The notes under the pieces were generated by a model. That model did not search any database. It saw only the letters and a list, made by a program, of their open reading frames with translations, and was not told where the DNA came from. A stretch of 64,000 nt of DNA from contig CAYMNQ010000001.1 of NCBI GenBank assembly GCA_964391865.1, forward strand, positions 806,001-870,000, written 5' to 3'. Origin of the DNA: DASZQL01 sp964391865. Its GTDB lineage: Bacteria; Planctomycetota; Phycisphaerae; Phycisphaerales; UBA1924. Shown here piece after piece: positions 8,266 to 15,545 of this stretch (position 1 is the first letter of the stretch; each line of letters begins with the position of its first letter). Position numbers and translations under genes: made by a program.

Positions 8266-9276
8266 CTACACGCTCCACTCCGTCCCCGAGCGCGGGTTCG
8301 GCAGGCGTGAGCGCATCGCGGTGAGGGCGGCATGATCTTCGGGGGACAGTTCTTTCGGCGCGACGATGCGGAGCACGGCGTACAAGTCGCCGGTGTCGCC
8401 GGCGCTGGTTTTGATGCCGAGGCCGCGTACGCGCAGGCGCTGCCCGCTCGAACTGCCGGGCGGGATGGTGAGTTCGACGGCTTTGGTCGGGGTGGGGACG
8501 GTGATCGTCGTGCCGAGGGCGGCTTCGGCGATGGTGAGCGGCAGGTCGAGCGCGAGGTCAAGCTGCTTCTCGCCCTCGCGCCGGAAGAGCGGGTGCGCGC
8601 CGACGCGGACGGCGAGGATGAGGTCGCCCGCGCCGGAGCCGCCGGCGCTGGGCGAGCCCGAGCCGCGGACGCGGAGCTTGGTGCCGTCGGTGATGCCGGC
8701 GGGGATGGTGACTTCGATGGACTGCGCGGACCCGCCGCGCTGGATGCGGAGCGTGTGCGTCCCGCCGCGGACGGCGTCGAGGAATCCGATGGTGATCTCG
8801 GCGTCGATGTCGCGCCCCTTGCTGGCGCGCGAGCGGGCCCGCGCGTGCGAGCCGAAGGGCGAGCCGCCCGCGCTGCTGGGTCGCGCGCTGCCGGCGCCGA
8901 AGATCTCCTCGAAGATGGAGCCGAGATCGCTGTCGCTGATGCCCTCGCCCTGGAAGGGTTCGCCGGCGATGTTGCTCCAGGTGTAGGTGCCGTGGGGCCG
9001 GCGCGCGCCCCCCGCCCCCGGACCGCCGCCGTTCCCGGCCGCGCGCGATCCTTCGACTCCCGCGTGCCCGAACTGGTCGTAGAGCTTGCGCTTGGGCGCG
9101 TCGGAGAGCGTGTCGTACGCGTCCTGAACTTCGGCGAACTTCTGTGCGGCGTCGGCGGCTTTGTTGACGTCGGGGTGGAACTGGCGCGCGAGCTTGCGGT
9201 ACGCGGCTTTGATGTCGCTCTCGGTGGCGTGGCGCTTCAGGCCGAGGACGTCGTAGTGGTCGCGCTTCGTGGGCAT
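8266..9276 (-). CDS. DnaJ-class co-chaperone of the CbpA type
   Basis: The 336-residue protein has an N-terminal J domain (residues 5-70) with HYDVLGL, AAYRKLARQFHPDVNK and the invariant HPD. A Gly/Ala/Ser-rich linker follows, then two C-terminal beta domains (DAEITIGFLDAVRGGTHTL, and the end YAVLRIVAPKEL). There is no CxxCxGxG zinc domain, so it is a type II (CbpA-like) J protein that should stimulate a DnaK ATPase and bind unfolded clients. The start is the ATG at 9276; the longer open frame to 9393 crosses repeats. No dnaK or grpE is adjacent. Confidence 0.9.
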   Translation of the reverse strand: MPTKRDHYDVLGLKRHATESDIKAAYRKLARQFHPDVNKAADAAQKFAEVQDAYDTLSDAPKRKLYDQFGHAGVEGSRAAGNGGGPGAGGARRPHGTYTWSNIAGEPFQGEGISDSDLGSIFEEIFGAGSARPSSAGGSPFGSHARARSRASKGRDIDAEITIGFLDAVRGGTHTLRIQRGGSAQSIEVTIPAGITDGTKLRVRGSGSPSAGGSGAGDLILAVRVGAHPLFRREGEKQLDLALDLPLTIAEAALGTTITVPTPTKAVELTIPPGSSSGQRLRVRGLGIKTSAGDTGDLYAVLRIVAPKELSPEDHAALTAMRSRLPNPRSGTEWSV

Positions 9277-9329
9277 CGGGTGATGAACTGTACGGCGGCG
9301 GCGCGGAATGGCAAGGGGGCTTGCGGGGT

Positions 9330-9379
9330 GCTTGTTGGGACTGATGAGACCCATGCGGCGTATCTGTTGCGGCGCGGCG
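9330..9379 (+). repeat. 50-bp dispersed repeat, copy 2
   Basis: This stretch matches the reverse complement of 3931-3980 at 45 of 50 positions. It is followed directly by a CAC-GCACAC hairpin repeat (9385-9410). The two sit together between the DnaJ-type and TIM-barrel genes. Confidence 0.8.
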
Positions 9380-9384
9380 GGTGG

Positions 9385-9410
9385 CACGCACACGGCTTGG
9401 CGTGTGCGTG
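9385..9410. repeat. TGGCAC hairpin repeat, GCACAC stem, copy 1
   Basis: The arms CACGCACAC and GTGTGCGTG surround the loop GGCTTGGC, preceded by GGGTGG. The copy at 31318-31343 has identical arms but the loop GGCTCAGA. Further inverted GGGTGGCA / TGCCACCC blocks flank this copy out to about 9443. Confidence 0.75.
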
Positions 9411-9463
9411 TGCGGGCGCGGCGGCGAAGAGCATGCCACCCTGGGTCAGCGAGCCACCCTGTG

Positions 9464-10264
9464 TCAGTGGTTCGCCAAGCGGGCGGCGAGGGTGCGCGCG
9501 GCGTGCTCTGGGTTTGGCACCGCGCGCAAATCGGCGATCAGGCAGCCGGGGAAGGCGGCGGTGCTGATCGCGACGAGGTACGCGAGTTCGTCGAGCCGGC
9601 CGTCGCCCGGCGCGACTCGGCCCGCGCTGCCGAGGTCGGAGAGGCGGGCGGCGTTGACGCGCGGGGCGAGGCGCGAGAGGGCGAGCGCGGGGTCGCGTAG
9701 CCACGGGTCGGCGTCGCGCGCGAGCGCGCCGCTGAGCATGACGGCGGCGGGGTCGATGCCGATGCCGATCGGTGTGACGGGCAGCGGGCCATCCTCGGCG
9801 GGGGGCCAGGCGTGGTCGGCGAGGCGCACGCCGGCGCTGGCGGCGGCGGCGGAGAGAGCGCTCCGCGCCGCGGCGGCCGCTTCACCAACGGCGAGTTCGA
9901 GGCTGAGCGCGGGCGCGCGCGCCTCGGTCAGCGGCGTGAGTTCGGCGACGAAGTGAATCGCGTCGGCGGCGGCGGCGAGGGCGCGGTCGCTCGTCGCGGC
10001 GTCGGTGAAGTGGCGCGGCGGGATCCACAGATCGGCGCCGGAGAAGAGCAGCTCGTTGCGGCGGAGGAGCGCGCCGAGGTCGCGGCGTGCGGAGCGGCCA
10101 AGCTCGCGCGGCTTCAGCGACGCGCCGCCCGGGCCCAGGTTGAGTTGCACGGCGCGGTAGCCGGCGCTCGCGGCGGACTTGAGCGCGGCGCGCGGGTCCG
10201 TCGCGCCGGTGAGCGCGGCGAGGGCGAGCGAGAGCGGCGGCGGTTGGACGGGCAGCGCGGGCAT
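9464..10264 (-). CDS. TIM-barrel protein, sugar-phosphate isomerase/epimerase-like
   Basis: The 266-residue, Ala-rich protein opens with a beta strand and helix typical of the xylose isomerase-like TIM barrel (SLALAALTGATDPRAALKSAASAGYRAVQLNL). Later strand segments are ADAIHFVAELTPL, IGIGIDPAAVML and VNAARLSDLG. Metal-ligand residues are not obvious, so catalytic activity is uncertain. The start is the ATG at 10264; the frame to 10375 runs through repeats. Family members act on sugars or are xylose isomerase-like proteins of unknown role. Confidence 0.65.
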   Translation of the reverse strand: MPALPVQPPPLSLALAALTGATDPRAALKSAASAGYRAVQLNLGPGGASLKPRELGRSARRDLGALLRRNELLFSGADLWIPPRHFTDAATSDRALAAAADAIHFVAELTPLTEARAPALSLELAVGEAAAAARSALSAAAASAGVRLADHAWPPAEDGPLPVTPIGIGIDPAAVMLSGALARDADPWLRDPALALSRLAPRVNAARLSDLGSAGRVAPGDGRLDELAYLVAISTAAFPGCLIADLRAVPNPEHAARTLAARLANH

Positions 10265-10343
10265 CGGGATGAGTGATAGTCGGGCCGGCGCTCGATGTCG
10301 AGTTGGCGCGGAGTGGGAGAGGCGGAACGAGTGAAACCACGAG

Positions 10344-10371
10344 CATTCATCGCTCAGAGCAGCGATGCATG
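10344..10371. repeat. Dispersed hairpin repeat, CAGAGC-loop family, copy C
   Basis: The arms CATTCATCGCT and AGCGATGCATG pair at 10 of 11 positions around the loop CAGAGC, followed by GCACCCGGACAGGAG. The right flank resembles the one after the uvrB copy (GCACCCGGGCAAGAAG). The stem sequence is unrelated to the other copies. Confidence 0.75.
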
Positions 10372-10397
10372 GCACCCGGACAGGAGTGCCGCTCTTC

Positions 10398-10446
10398 CGA
10401 CTTGCGACTTGCGACTTCCGACTTCCGACTTCCGACTTCCGCCTTT
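10398..10446 (+). repeat. (CGACTTS)n heptad repeat ahead of deoC
   Basis: Six tandem seven-base units (two CGACTTG, four CGACTTC) and a seventh degenerate CGCCTTT end six bases before the deoC start codon. The same heptad lies ahead of aat (4001-4028). It could set leader spacing or structure, and it is prone to slippage. Confidence 0.85.
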
Positions 10447-10452
10447 ACACTG

Positions 10453-11379
10453 ATGCTCATGCGTTCTCCCCCGGTTGATCGTGTGATGGTTGAGGAGCGG
10501 GCGGCGTCGTTCACGCGACGGTCGATCAAGAGCGCCGCGAAGCGCGCGGGGCTGAAGCTCGCGCTGTCGATGCTCGACCTGACGACGCTGGAGGGGAAGG
10601 ACTCGCCCGAGAAGGTGCGTTCGCTCTGCCGCAAGGCGATCGTGCCGGACGCGGCGGACCCGGGGTTGCCGCATGTGGCGGCGGTGTGCGTGTACCCGGC
10701 GATGGTGGAGACGGCGGTGCGCGACCTCGCGCCCTTCAACGCGTCGAGCGCGACGAAGGTGCACGTCGCGTCCGTGGCGACGGGGTTCCCCAGTGGGCAG
10801 TACCCGCTGAGCGTGCGGCTGGACGATACGCGCCGCGCGATCGACGCCGGCGCGGACGAGATCGACATGGTGATCTCGCGCGGTTTGTTCCTCGCGGGCG
10901 AGCGGGGCAAGGTGTTCGACGAGATCGCCGCGACAAAAGAGGTATGCATGAGCGGCGGGTCGAAGGCTCATCTGAAAGTGATCCTCGAAACGGGCGAGCT
11001 CGAGACATATGACCATGTGCGGCAGGCGAGTGATCTGGCGATCGCCGCCGGGTTGACGGAGCACGACTTCATCAAGACGAGCACGGGCAAGGTGCAGCCG
11101 GCTGCGACGATGCCGGTGACGCTGGTGATGCTCGAAGCGATCAGGGATCACTACCTGCGCACGGGGGTGAAGATCGGGATGAAGCCGGCGGGCGGCATCC
11201 GCACGGCGAAGCAGGCGCTGCACTACCTGGTGATGGTGAAGGAGACGCTGGGGGACGCGTGGCTCACGCCGAGTTTGTTCCGCTTCGGCGCGAGCACGCT
11301 GACGAATGACATCCTGATGCAGCTCGGCAAGGAGCGGACGGGGTGCTACATGGCGGCGCATGACTTCGCGGAGGCGTGA
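10453..11379 (+). CDS. deoC: Deoxyribose-phosphate aldolase
   Basis: The 308-residue protein shows the DeoC signatures. These are VAAVCVYP near residue 77, ADEIDMVISRG with the catalytic Asp near residue 138, HDFIKTSTGKV with the Schiff-base lysine near residue 208, and KPAGGIRT with the second lysine near residue 250. DeoC cleaves 2-deoxyribose 5-phosphate to glyceraldehyde 3-phosphate and acetaldehyde in deoxynucleoside breakdown. The ATG at 10453 or 10459 is the likely start; upstream in-frame sequence is heptad repeat. No other deo genes are linked. A GC-rich hairpin at 11458-11477 follows but lacks a T-run. Confidence 0.94.
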   Translation: MLMRSPPVDRVMVEERAASFTRRSIKSAAKRAGLKLALSMLDLTTLEGKDSPEKVRSLCRKAIVPDAADPGLPHVAAVCVYPAMVETAVRDLAPFNASSATKVHVASVATGFPSGQYPLSVRLDDTRRAIDAGADEIDMVISRGLFLAGERGKVFDEIAATKEVCMSGGSKAHLKVILETGELETYDHVRQASDLAIAAGLTEHDFIKTSTGKVQPAATMPVTLVMLEAIRDHYLRTGVKIGMKPAGGIRTAKQALHYLVMVKETLGDAWLTPSLFRFGASTLTNDILMQLGKERTGCYMAAHDFAEA

Positions 11380-11492
11380 GGGGGCGAGTTCGAGCCTCAG
11401 CGCGAGCCGTGGGTTGCTGTGTGTCGGCTGCGCTTGTCGGCGATCGGAGTCCAAGGCCCCTCGGCTCGCGCCGAGGGCTCCATCGGATGGGT

Positions 11493-11530
11493 CAAAAAAG
11501 TAAGGAGGCTCTCCTGTTCGGAGAGCCTCC
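11493..11530 (-). terminator. Rho-independent terminator of the PEP-CTERM-like gene
   Basis: On the minus strand the perfect 11-bp arms GGAGGCTCTCC and GGAGAGCCTCC enclose a five-base loop and are followed by TTACTTTTTT. It lies about 55 bases after the stop codon at 11586. Confidence 0.93.
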
Positions 11531-11585
11531 TGTGGATTCGTGTGATTCGGCCGCCCGATCTCTTGAGCGGCGCGATCAGTTCGAA

Positions 11586-12251
11586 TTAGCGGCGGCGACG
11601 GAGGCCGGCCAGACCAGCGAGGCCCATGAGGGCGGCAGCGCCGGGGGTCGGGACTTCGGCGATCGCGATGAAGAGGAAGCCGGAGTCCCAGGTGCCGTCG
11701 ACGTCGCCGGCGAGATCATCGAACGACTCGTGGAAGTCGAGGCGGGCGACGCCGTCCGGCATCGGGATGTTGGCGAGGCCGGCGTCGCTCAGGTCGAGGA
11801 TGCCGCCGCTGGCGAAGCTCGCGGTGCCGGGCAGGTTAGTGCCGGCGCCGGGACGGAGGAACAGGCCCAGGCCGTCCGGGGCGATGTTGTCATCGAAGTA
11901 GACGCGGAGCTCGGAGAGCCAGCTCTGACCGGTGGCGCCGGCAGCGGTCAGGGTGACGTCCCAACCCACACCGGTCATGGTGACAGGGGTGCCCGACGCG
12001 AGGCCGGCGGCGGCCGCGAGGTCGAAGGCGACGACGGTGTTGCCCGGGGTGCCGAAGGCGTCGAGCGACTGGATGCCGGCGACGGGGAACGCCACGACGG
12101 TGCCGAGGGCGCCGCGCGAGACGATCTGGGGCAGCATGGTGAAGGAGGGGTCCTTCGCGCCGGTCGACGCCGGGGCGCTCACGGAGACCACGGCGGAGGC
12201 GCTGCCAGCGGCGAGCGCAATGACGGATGCGAAAACAACAGTACGAAGCAT
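11586..12251 (-). CDS. Secreted protein with a PEP-CTERM-like sorting tail
   Basis: The 221-residue protein has a clear signal peptide (MLRTVVFASVIALAAGSASA). A beta-rich Gly/Ala/Thr-rich body with no recognised domain follows. The C-terminus has the sorting-signal layout: EVPTPG, a hydrophobic stretch (AAALMGLAGLAGL), then RRRR. In planctomycetes such tails are thought to be processed by an exosortase-like system and the protein delivered to the envelope or outside. AGGAGAG lies 8-9 bases before the ATG at 12251. It is monocistronic, with its own structured leader and terminator. The function of the body is unknown. Confidence 0.85.
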   Translation of the reverse strand: MLRTVVFASVIALAAGSASAVVSVSAPASTGAKDPSFTMLPQIVSRGALGTVVAFPVAGIQSLDAFGTPGNTVVAFDLAAAAGLASGTPVTMTGVGWDVTLTAAGATGQSWLSELRVYFDDNIAPDGLGLFLRPGAGTNLPGTASFASGGILDLSDAGLANIPMPDGVARLDFHESFDDLAGDVDGTWDSGFLFIAIAEVPTPGAAALMGLAGLAGLRRRR

Positions 12252-12328
12252 GCTTCTTCTCTCCTAAAAAAACTCTCACCCTTGGCGGGATACCAAGGGC
12301 ACAACGTGTTTGGGCCTTCCCGAGGCCC
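12252..12328 (-). promoter_or_regulatory. Structured 5' leader with hairpin plus U-tract before the PEP-CTERM-like gene
   Basis: On the minus strand, one hairpin has arms GGGCCT/AGGCCC (12312-12328). A second has arms CCCTTGG/CCAAGGG (12279-12299), then TGAGAG and seven T residues (12266-12272), then the AGGAGAG ribosome-binding site. A hairpin followed by a U-run right before the ribosome-binding site looks like an intrinsic terminator or attenuator in the leader. The rest of the 12252-12609 gap holds a further weak palindrome (12390-12408) and AT-richer DNA likely to contain the two divergent promoters. Confidence 0.55.
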
Positions 12329-12609
12329 GCTTCTAACTCTAACACCGGCTTCACAAACGGCAAGACGATTCCGGCATAAATCCCTACATCAGGCTTGAAA
12401 AAGGCCTGTATTCACAAGATTGGCGTATATTCGAGGAAGTACGCGAGTCTGATAATCCGATCATAATCCAAATTCTGGAGCGCCAGCGGCTCTGTTTTGG
12501 CGGTGATGGAGCGTTGAATATGCAGACCGTACTTACCGAATTGTCGCTTGTGTTAAGATGGGAAGTTAGTAATTTGTACGGATTTCGAGCGCTGATACCA
12601 TCGCTTGGC

Positions 12610-12981
12610 ATGGCGGCGGATCCGGTGCGGCAGCAGATTGAACAGCTTCGGGCTCGGCGGGTGAGGCCGGAGCGGGGAAGGGATGCGCGCGAGGTGTTCG
12701 CCGCGGCGGCGCGGGACTTCACGAAGCGCGATCGGCACTACTCGGTGGCGGCGGAGGCGTGGGGCGAGGTGTGCCCGCGCGAACTGGCGGCGCGGACGGC
12801 GATTGTGGGGTTCGCTCGCGGCGTGCTCACGATCGGAGTGAGCGATGCCGCCACGCGGTTTGAGATTGATCGCGTGCTGCGCGCGGGGGCGGAGCGTGAG
12901 TTGGTTCGGCGGATGTCGACGACGCTTCGGAAGGTGCGGCTTGAGGTGAGGCAGGGGACGGGCTTGGCGCCTGGGGCTTGA
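12610..12981 (+). CDS. DUF721 (DciA-like) protein
   Basis: The 123-residue protein resembles the DUF721 family, which includes the DnaB-loading factor DciA. The core reads AAEAWGEVCPRELAARTAI, then GVLTIGVSDAATRFEIDRVL, then LRKVRLEV, the usual pattern of a KH-like fold. DciA homologues load or interact with the replicative helicase; that role is inferred here. The ATG at 12610 (MAADPVRQQ) fits better than the in-frame ATG at 12514. The last codons and the stop fall inside a GGCTTGGGG repeat, so the C-terminus GLAPGA is probably repeat-derived. Confidence 0.7.
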   Translation: MAADPVRQQIEQLRARRVRPERGRDAREVFAAAARDFTKRDRHYSVAAEAWGEVCPRELAARTAIVGFARGVLTIGVSDAATRFEIDRVLRAGAERELVRRMSTTLRKVRLEVRQGTGLAPGA

Positions 12982-13060
12982 GGCTTGGGGTCCGGGGTCC
13001 GGGGTCCCGGGTCCGGAATTGGACTCTTGCTCACAGCGCATCGCGCATCCCGCATCCCGC
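12973..13060 (+). repeat. G-rich 'GGCTTGGGG' block plus 'GCATCCCGC' block
   Basis: Five G-runs (12973, 12987, 12994, 13001 and 13009) are separated by short linkers such as TCC, a pattern able to form a G-quadruplex. Then come GGAATTGGACTCTTG and a GCGCATCGCGCATCCCGC block. The same three-part module recurs at about 8168-8262, 30931-31045, 57757-57830 and 59866-59945, and inside mnmA. Confidence 0.75.
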
Positions 13061-13552
13061 TCATCCCATCGTTGGCGGGAGGCCAAGTGATTTGCGGATG
13101 GTGGCGACCTGGCCCATGTGCCAGCCTTCGTGCCAGATGATTTTGAAGACGGCGTCGAGGGGCGTGGTGGCGAAGCCGCCGGTTTTGTCTTTGATATCGA
13201 TGTCGAGCGCGGTGTCGGGGGCGGATTCGAGCCAGCGGAGGAGCGCGGCGCGGGAGGCGTCGTAAGCGGCACGGACTTCGGCGGCGGGCGGGTACTGCTT
13301 CGGGTCGTTCGTGGGTTTGGTGCCGGGAGCGGCGCACTTGGCGACGGCGTCGGGGATGGCGCCGTTCTGGGCGCTGACGAGGCCGTTGATCCATGCATCG
13401 GTGCTGGCGAGGTGCGCGAGGACCCAGAGGGCGTGGTTCTCGCTCGGGTGATTCTGGAAGGTGAACTTGTCGTCGGGGAAGCCCTTGAGGATGCCGTCGG
13501 ACATGGTGCGCGTGAATTTGAGGACGGAGATGGCGTGTTCGCGGGGGGACAT
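13061..13552 (-). CDS. DinB-like metal-dependent four-helix protein
   Basis: The 163-residue protein has the DinB/YfiT layout of a four-helix bundle. One His lies in NHALWVLAHLAS near residue 45, and two C-terminal His residues lie in WHEGWHMGQVATIRKSLG, together forming the usual three-histidine metal site. Members act as thiol-dependent hydrolases or transferases (for example bacillithiol transferase), but most are uncharacterised. The start is the ATG at 13552, with TTTCCTTT-like purine-rich sequence ahead on the coding strand. An inverted-repeat element (13575-13801) lies just upstream. Confidence 0.8.
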   Translation of the reverse strand: MSPREHAISVLKFTRTMSDGILKGFPDDKFTFQNHPSENHALWVLAHLASTDAWINGLVSAQNGAIPDAVAKCAAPGTKPTNDPKQYPPAAEVRAAYDASRAALLRWLESAPDTALDIDIKDKTGGFATTPLDAVFKIIWHEGWHMGQVATIRKSLGLPPTMG

Positions 13553-13574
13553 TTTGTTTCCTTTCGGATTTCGA

Positions 13575-13801
13575 GGAACGCAGAGGGGCGCAGGGTTACG
13601 CAGAGGGGAGATCAATTGATCGAAAAACGGACTGGATCAGAGATCGCGGTGTCGGCGGCGTGATTGTCCTCGTCCGTGGCGAATCGTTGTATCGCCCACA
13701 AATCGGTTCAGCGGCGGGTCTTTCGGAATGCGGGAGTATTGATAACCAATCGTCCTGATCCCCCAACAGTCGCTCTGCGACTCTCTGCGCTCTTCGCGTT
13801 C
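13575..13801. repeat. Inverted-repeat intergenic element, about 227 bp
   Basis: The left end carries GAACGCAGAGGGGCGCAG and ACGCAGAGG. The right end carries the inverted wording CTCTGCG, CTCTCTGCGCTC and TTCGCGTTC. The interior is unrelated to the other elements (26782-26973, 44176-44366, 48229-48423). It fills the gap between the DinB-like gene and the ABC permease gene and has no convincing ORF. Confidence 0.6.
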
Positions 13802-13811
13802 ATATCGGAAA

Positions 13812-15530
13812 TCACACGCGGAAGATCGCGCCGAGCTTCTTGCCCATCATGATGCTGGCGCCGACGAGCGTGACAGTGAGGAGGGCCATGCCCCAGACGC
13901 CCATGGCGCTGGCGATGTTGGGGCCGTCGCCGAGGCGGTCGCTGAAGGCGTAGATGGCTTTGGTGACGGGGAAGTGCTTTTCCTGCTGGGCAAGGATGAG
14001 GGAGTCGCTGACTTCGAGCATGGCGAAACTGAAGGCGAGGAGCGCGCCGGCGATGAGATTGGCGGCGATGAGGGGCACGACCACTTGCCGCACGGTGAGG
14101 AGTTTGCTGGCGCCGAGATTGGCGGCGGCTTCTTCGAGTTCGCCGCTCGTCTGCTGGAGACCTGCGACGGTGGCGCGGACGATGTAGGGCAGGCGTCGTA
14201 CCGAGTACGCGATGATGAGCAGGACGGCGGGGTTGGGTTCGGAGCCGACGATATCGACCCAGCCGGCGAGCGGGTCGCCCGGGCCGAAGGGCCAGGAGAG
14301 GCTGAGCGCGACGTAGCCGAAGGCCATCACGAGGCCGGGGACGGCGAGTGGGAGCATGGAGAGCGCGTCGAGAAGGCCGCGGCCCTTCACGTTGGTGCGC
14401 ACGATGATGTAGCCGATGAGCAGGCCCAGGACGATATCGATGGCGACGGCGGCGGAGGCGAAGAGGAGTGAGTTGACAATCGAGCCGTAGGCGAGCGGGT
14501 GGCCGAGGGCTTGCTGGAAATGGTGGAGGGTCCAGTCGGCCGGGAGAACAGAGCGGTACCACGAGCCGGGGGCGGAGAGGGATGTGAGGACCACGCCCAT
14601 GTGCGGGAGCACGGCGAAGAAGGTGATGAGCGTGAAGAGGGCGGCGGCGAAGAGACCGCCGAGGGGGGAGAGGGGTTTTTCACCGCCGGCGCGGCTGGCT
14701 TTGGAGTACATCGCGTACGCGCGACCGCCGAAGACGAAGCGGCCGAGCGTGTACATGCCGGCGGCGAGGACGAGCATGACGACGGTGAGCGCGTAGGGCT
14801 GGGCGCTGGTCTGGACTTCTTTGAGGCCGCTGAAAATTTGGACGGGCGTGACACGGTAGAAATCGAACATTAGCGGCGTGCCCAGCTCGGTGAAGGACCA
14901 GATGAAGACGATGGTGCCGCCCGCGAAGAGGCCCGGGCGGATGAGCGGGAGCGTGACGCGGAGGAAGCGCTTCCACGGCGGGATGCCGATGTTCTCGGCG
15001 GCTTCGTCGAGCGCGGGGTCGAGGTTGGCGAGCGCGGCGGTCGCGTTGAGATAGATGATGGGGTAGAGGTAGAGCGCCTGCACGACGCAGACGCCCCAGA
15101 ATTTGGCGGCGCCGAGGACGTCGAGCTCCGTGCCGAGGACGGCGTTGAGCGCGCCCGCGCGGCCGAGGATCGCCTTCGCGCCGATCGCGCCGACGAAGGG
15201 GGGCAGGATCATGGGCACGAGGATGAGCGCGTTGAAGAAGGCTTTGCCGGGGTAGGAGTGGTTGGCGCTGAGCACCGCGAGCGGGAGCGCGATGAGAACG
15301 GCGAGGGTGGTGGTGGTGATGGCGATGAGGGTTGAGTTGATCAGCCCGCCGCGGAGGACGGGGTCTTCGAAGACGGCGATGAGGTGGCGGAGCGTGAAGC
15401 CCGTGCCGGCGGCGACATCGGACGCGAACCCGCCGCGGACGGTAAGCCCGATGGGGTAGAGCAGGAACACGCCGAGCAGCGCGAGGAGCGCGGCGAGGAG
15501 GAGATAGGAAGCGGTCGAGGCACGCTGCAT
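13812..15530 (-). CDS. Iron(III)-type ABC transporter permease with two permease halves
   Basis: The 572-residue membrane protein contains two homologous permease units of about six helices each. Both carry the EAA-type loop: DEAAENIGIPPWKRFLRVTLPL near residue 175 and LEEAAANLGASKLLTVRQVVVPL near residue 475. This two-in-one arrangement is typical of FbpB/ThiP-like permeases for ferric iron or thiamine. It should form the channel with an ATPase and a periplasmic binding protein, but neither is adjacent, so the substrate cannot be fixed from context. The start is the ATG at 15530. The mnmA gene begins upstream on the same strand and ends only 15 bases away. Confidence 0.88.
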   Translation of the reverse strand: MQRASTASYLLLAALLALLGVFLLYPIGLTVRGGFASDVAAGTGFTLRHLIAVFEDPVLRGGLINSTLIAITTTTLAVLIALPLAVLSANHSYPGKAFFNALILVPMILPPFVGAIGAKAILGRAGALNAVLGTELDVLGAAKFWGVCVVQALYLYPIIYLNATAALANLDPALDEAAENIGIPPWKRFLRVTLPLIRPGLFAGGTIVFIWSFTELGTPLMFDFYRVTPVQIFSGLKEVQTSAQPYALTVVMLVLAAGMYTLGRFVFGGRAYAMYSKASRAGGEKPLSPLGGLFAAALFTLITFFAVLPHMGVVLTSLSAPGSWYRSVLPADWTLHHFQQALGHPLAYGSIVNSLLFASAAVAIDIVLGLLIGYIIVRTNVKGRGLLDALSMLPLAVPGLVMAFGYVALSLSWPFGPGDPLAGWVDIVGSEPNPAVLLIIAYSVRRLPYIVRATVAGLQQTSGELEEAAANLGASKLLTVRQVVVPLIAANLIAGALLAFSFAMLEVSDSLILAQQEKHFPVTKAIYAFSDRLGDGPNIASAMGVWGMALLTVTLVGASIMMGKKLGAIFRV

Positions 15531-15545
15531 GGGGCGGGAGTGTAC

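Noticed and set aside
10398..10446. Possible CRISPR array from the tandem repeats before deoC
   Set aside because: Units are seven bases with no spacers, and no cas genes are present; it is a simple heptad repeat.
11458..11477. Hairpin CCCTCGGC/GCCGAGGG after deoC as an intrinsic terminator
   Set aside because: Strong stem but no T-run on either strand; left as a possible structural element only.
13664..13852. Small plus-strand ORF between the DinB-like and permease genes
   Set aside because: Lies in the inverted-repeat element and overlaps the permease gene end; no ribosome-binding site or family-like sequence.
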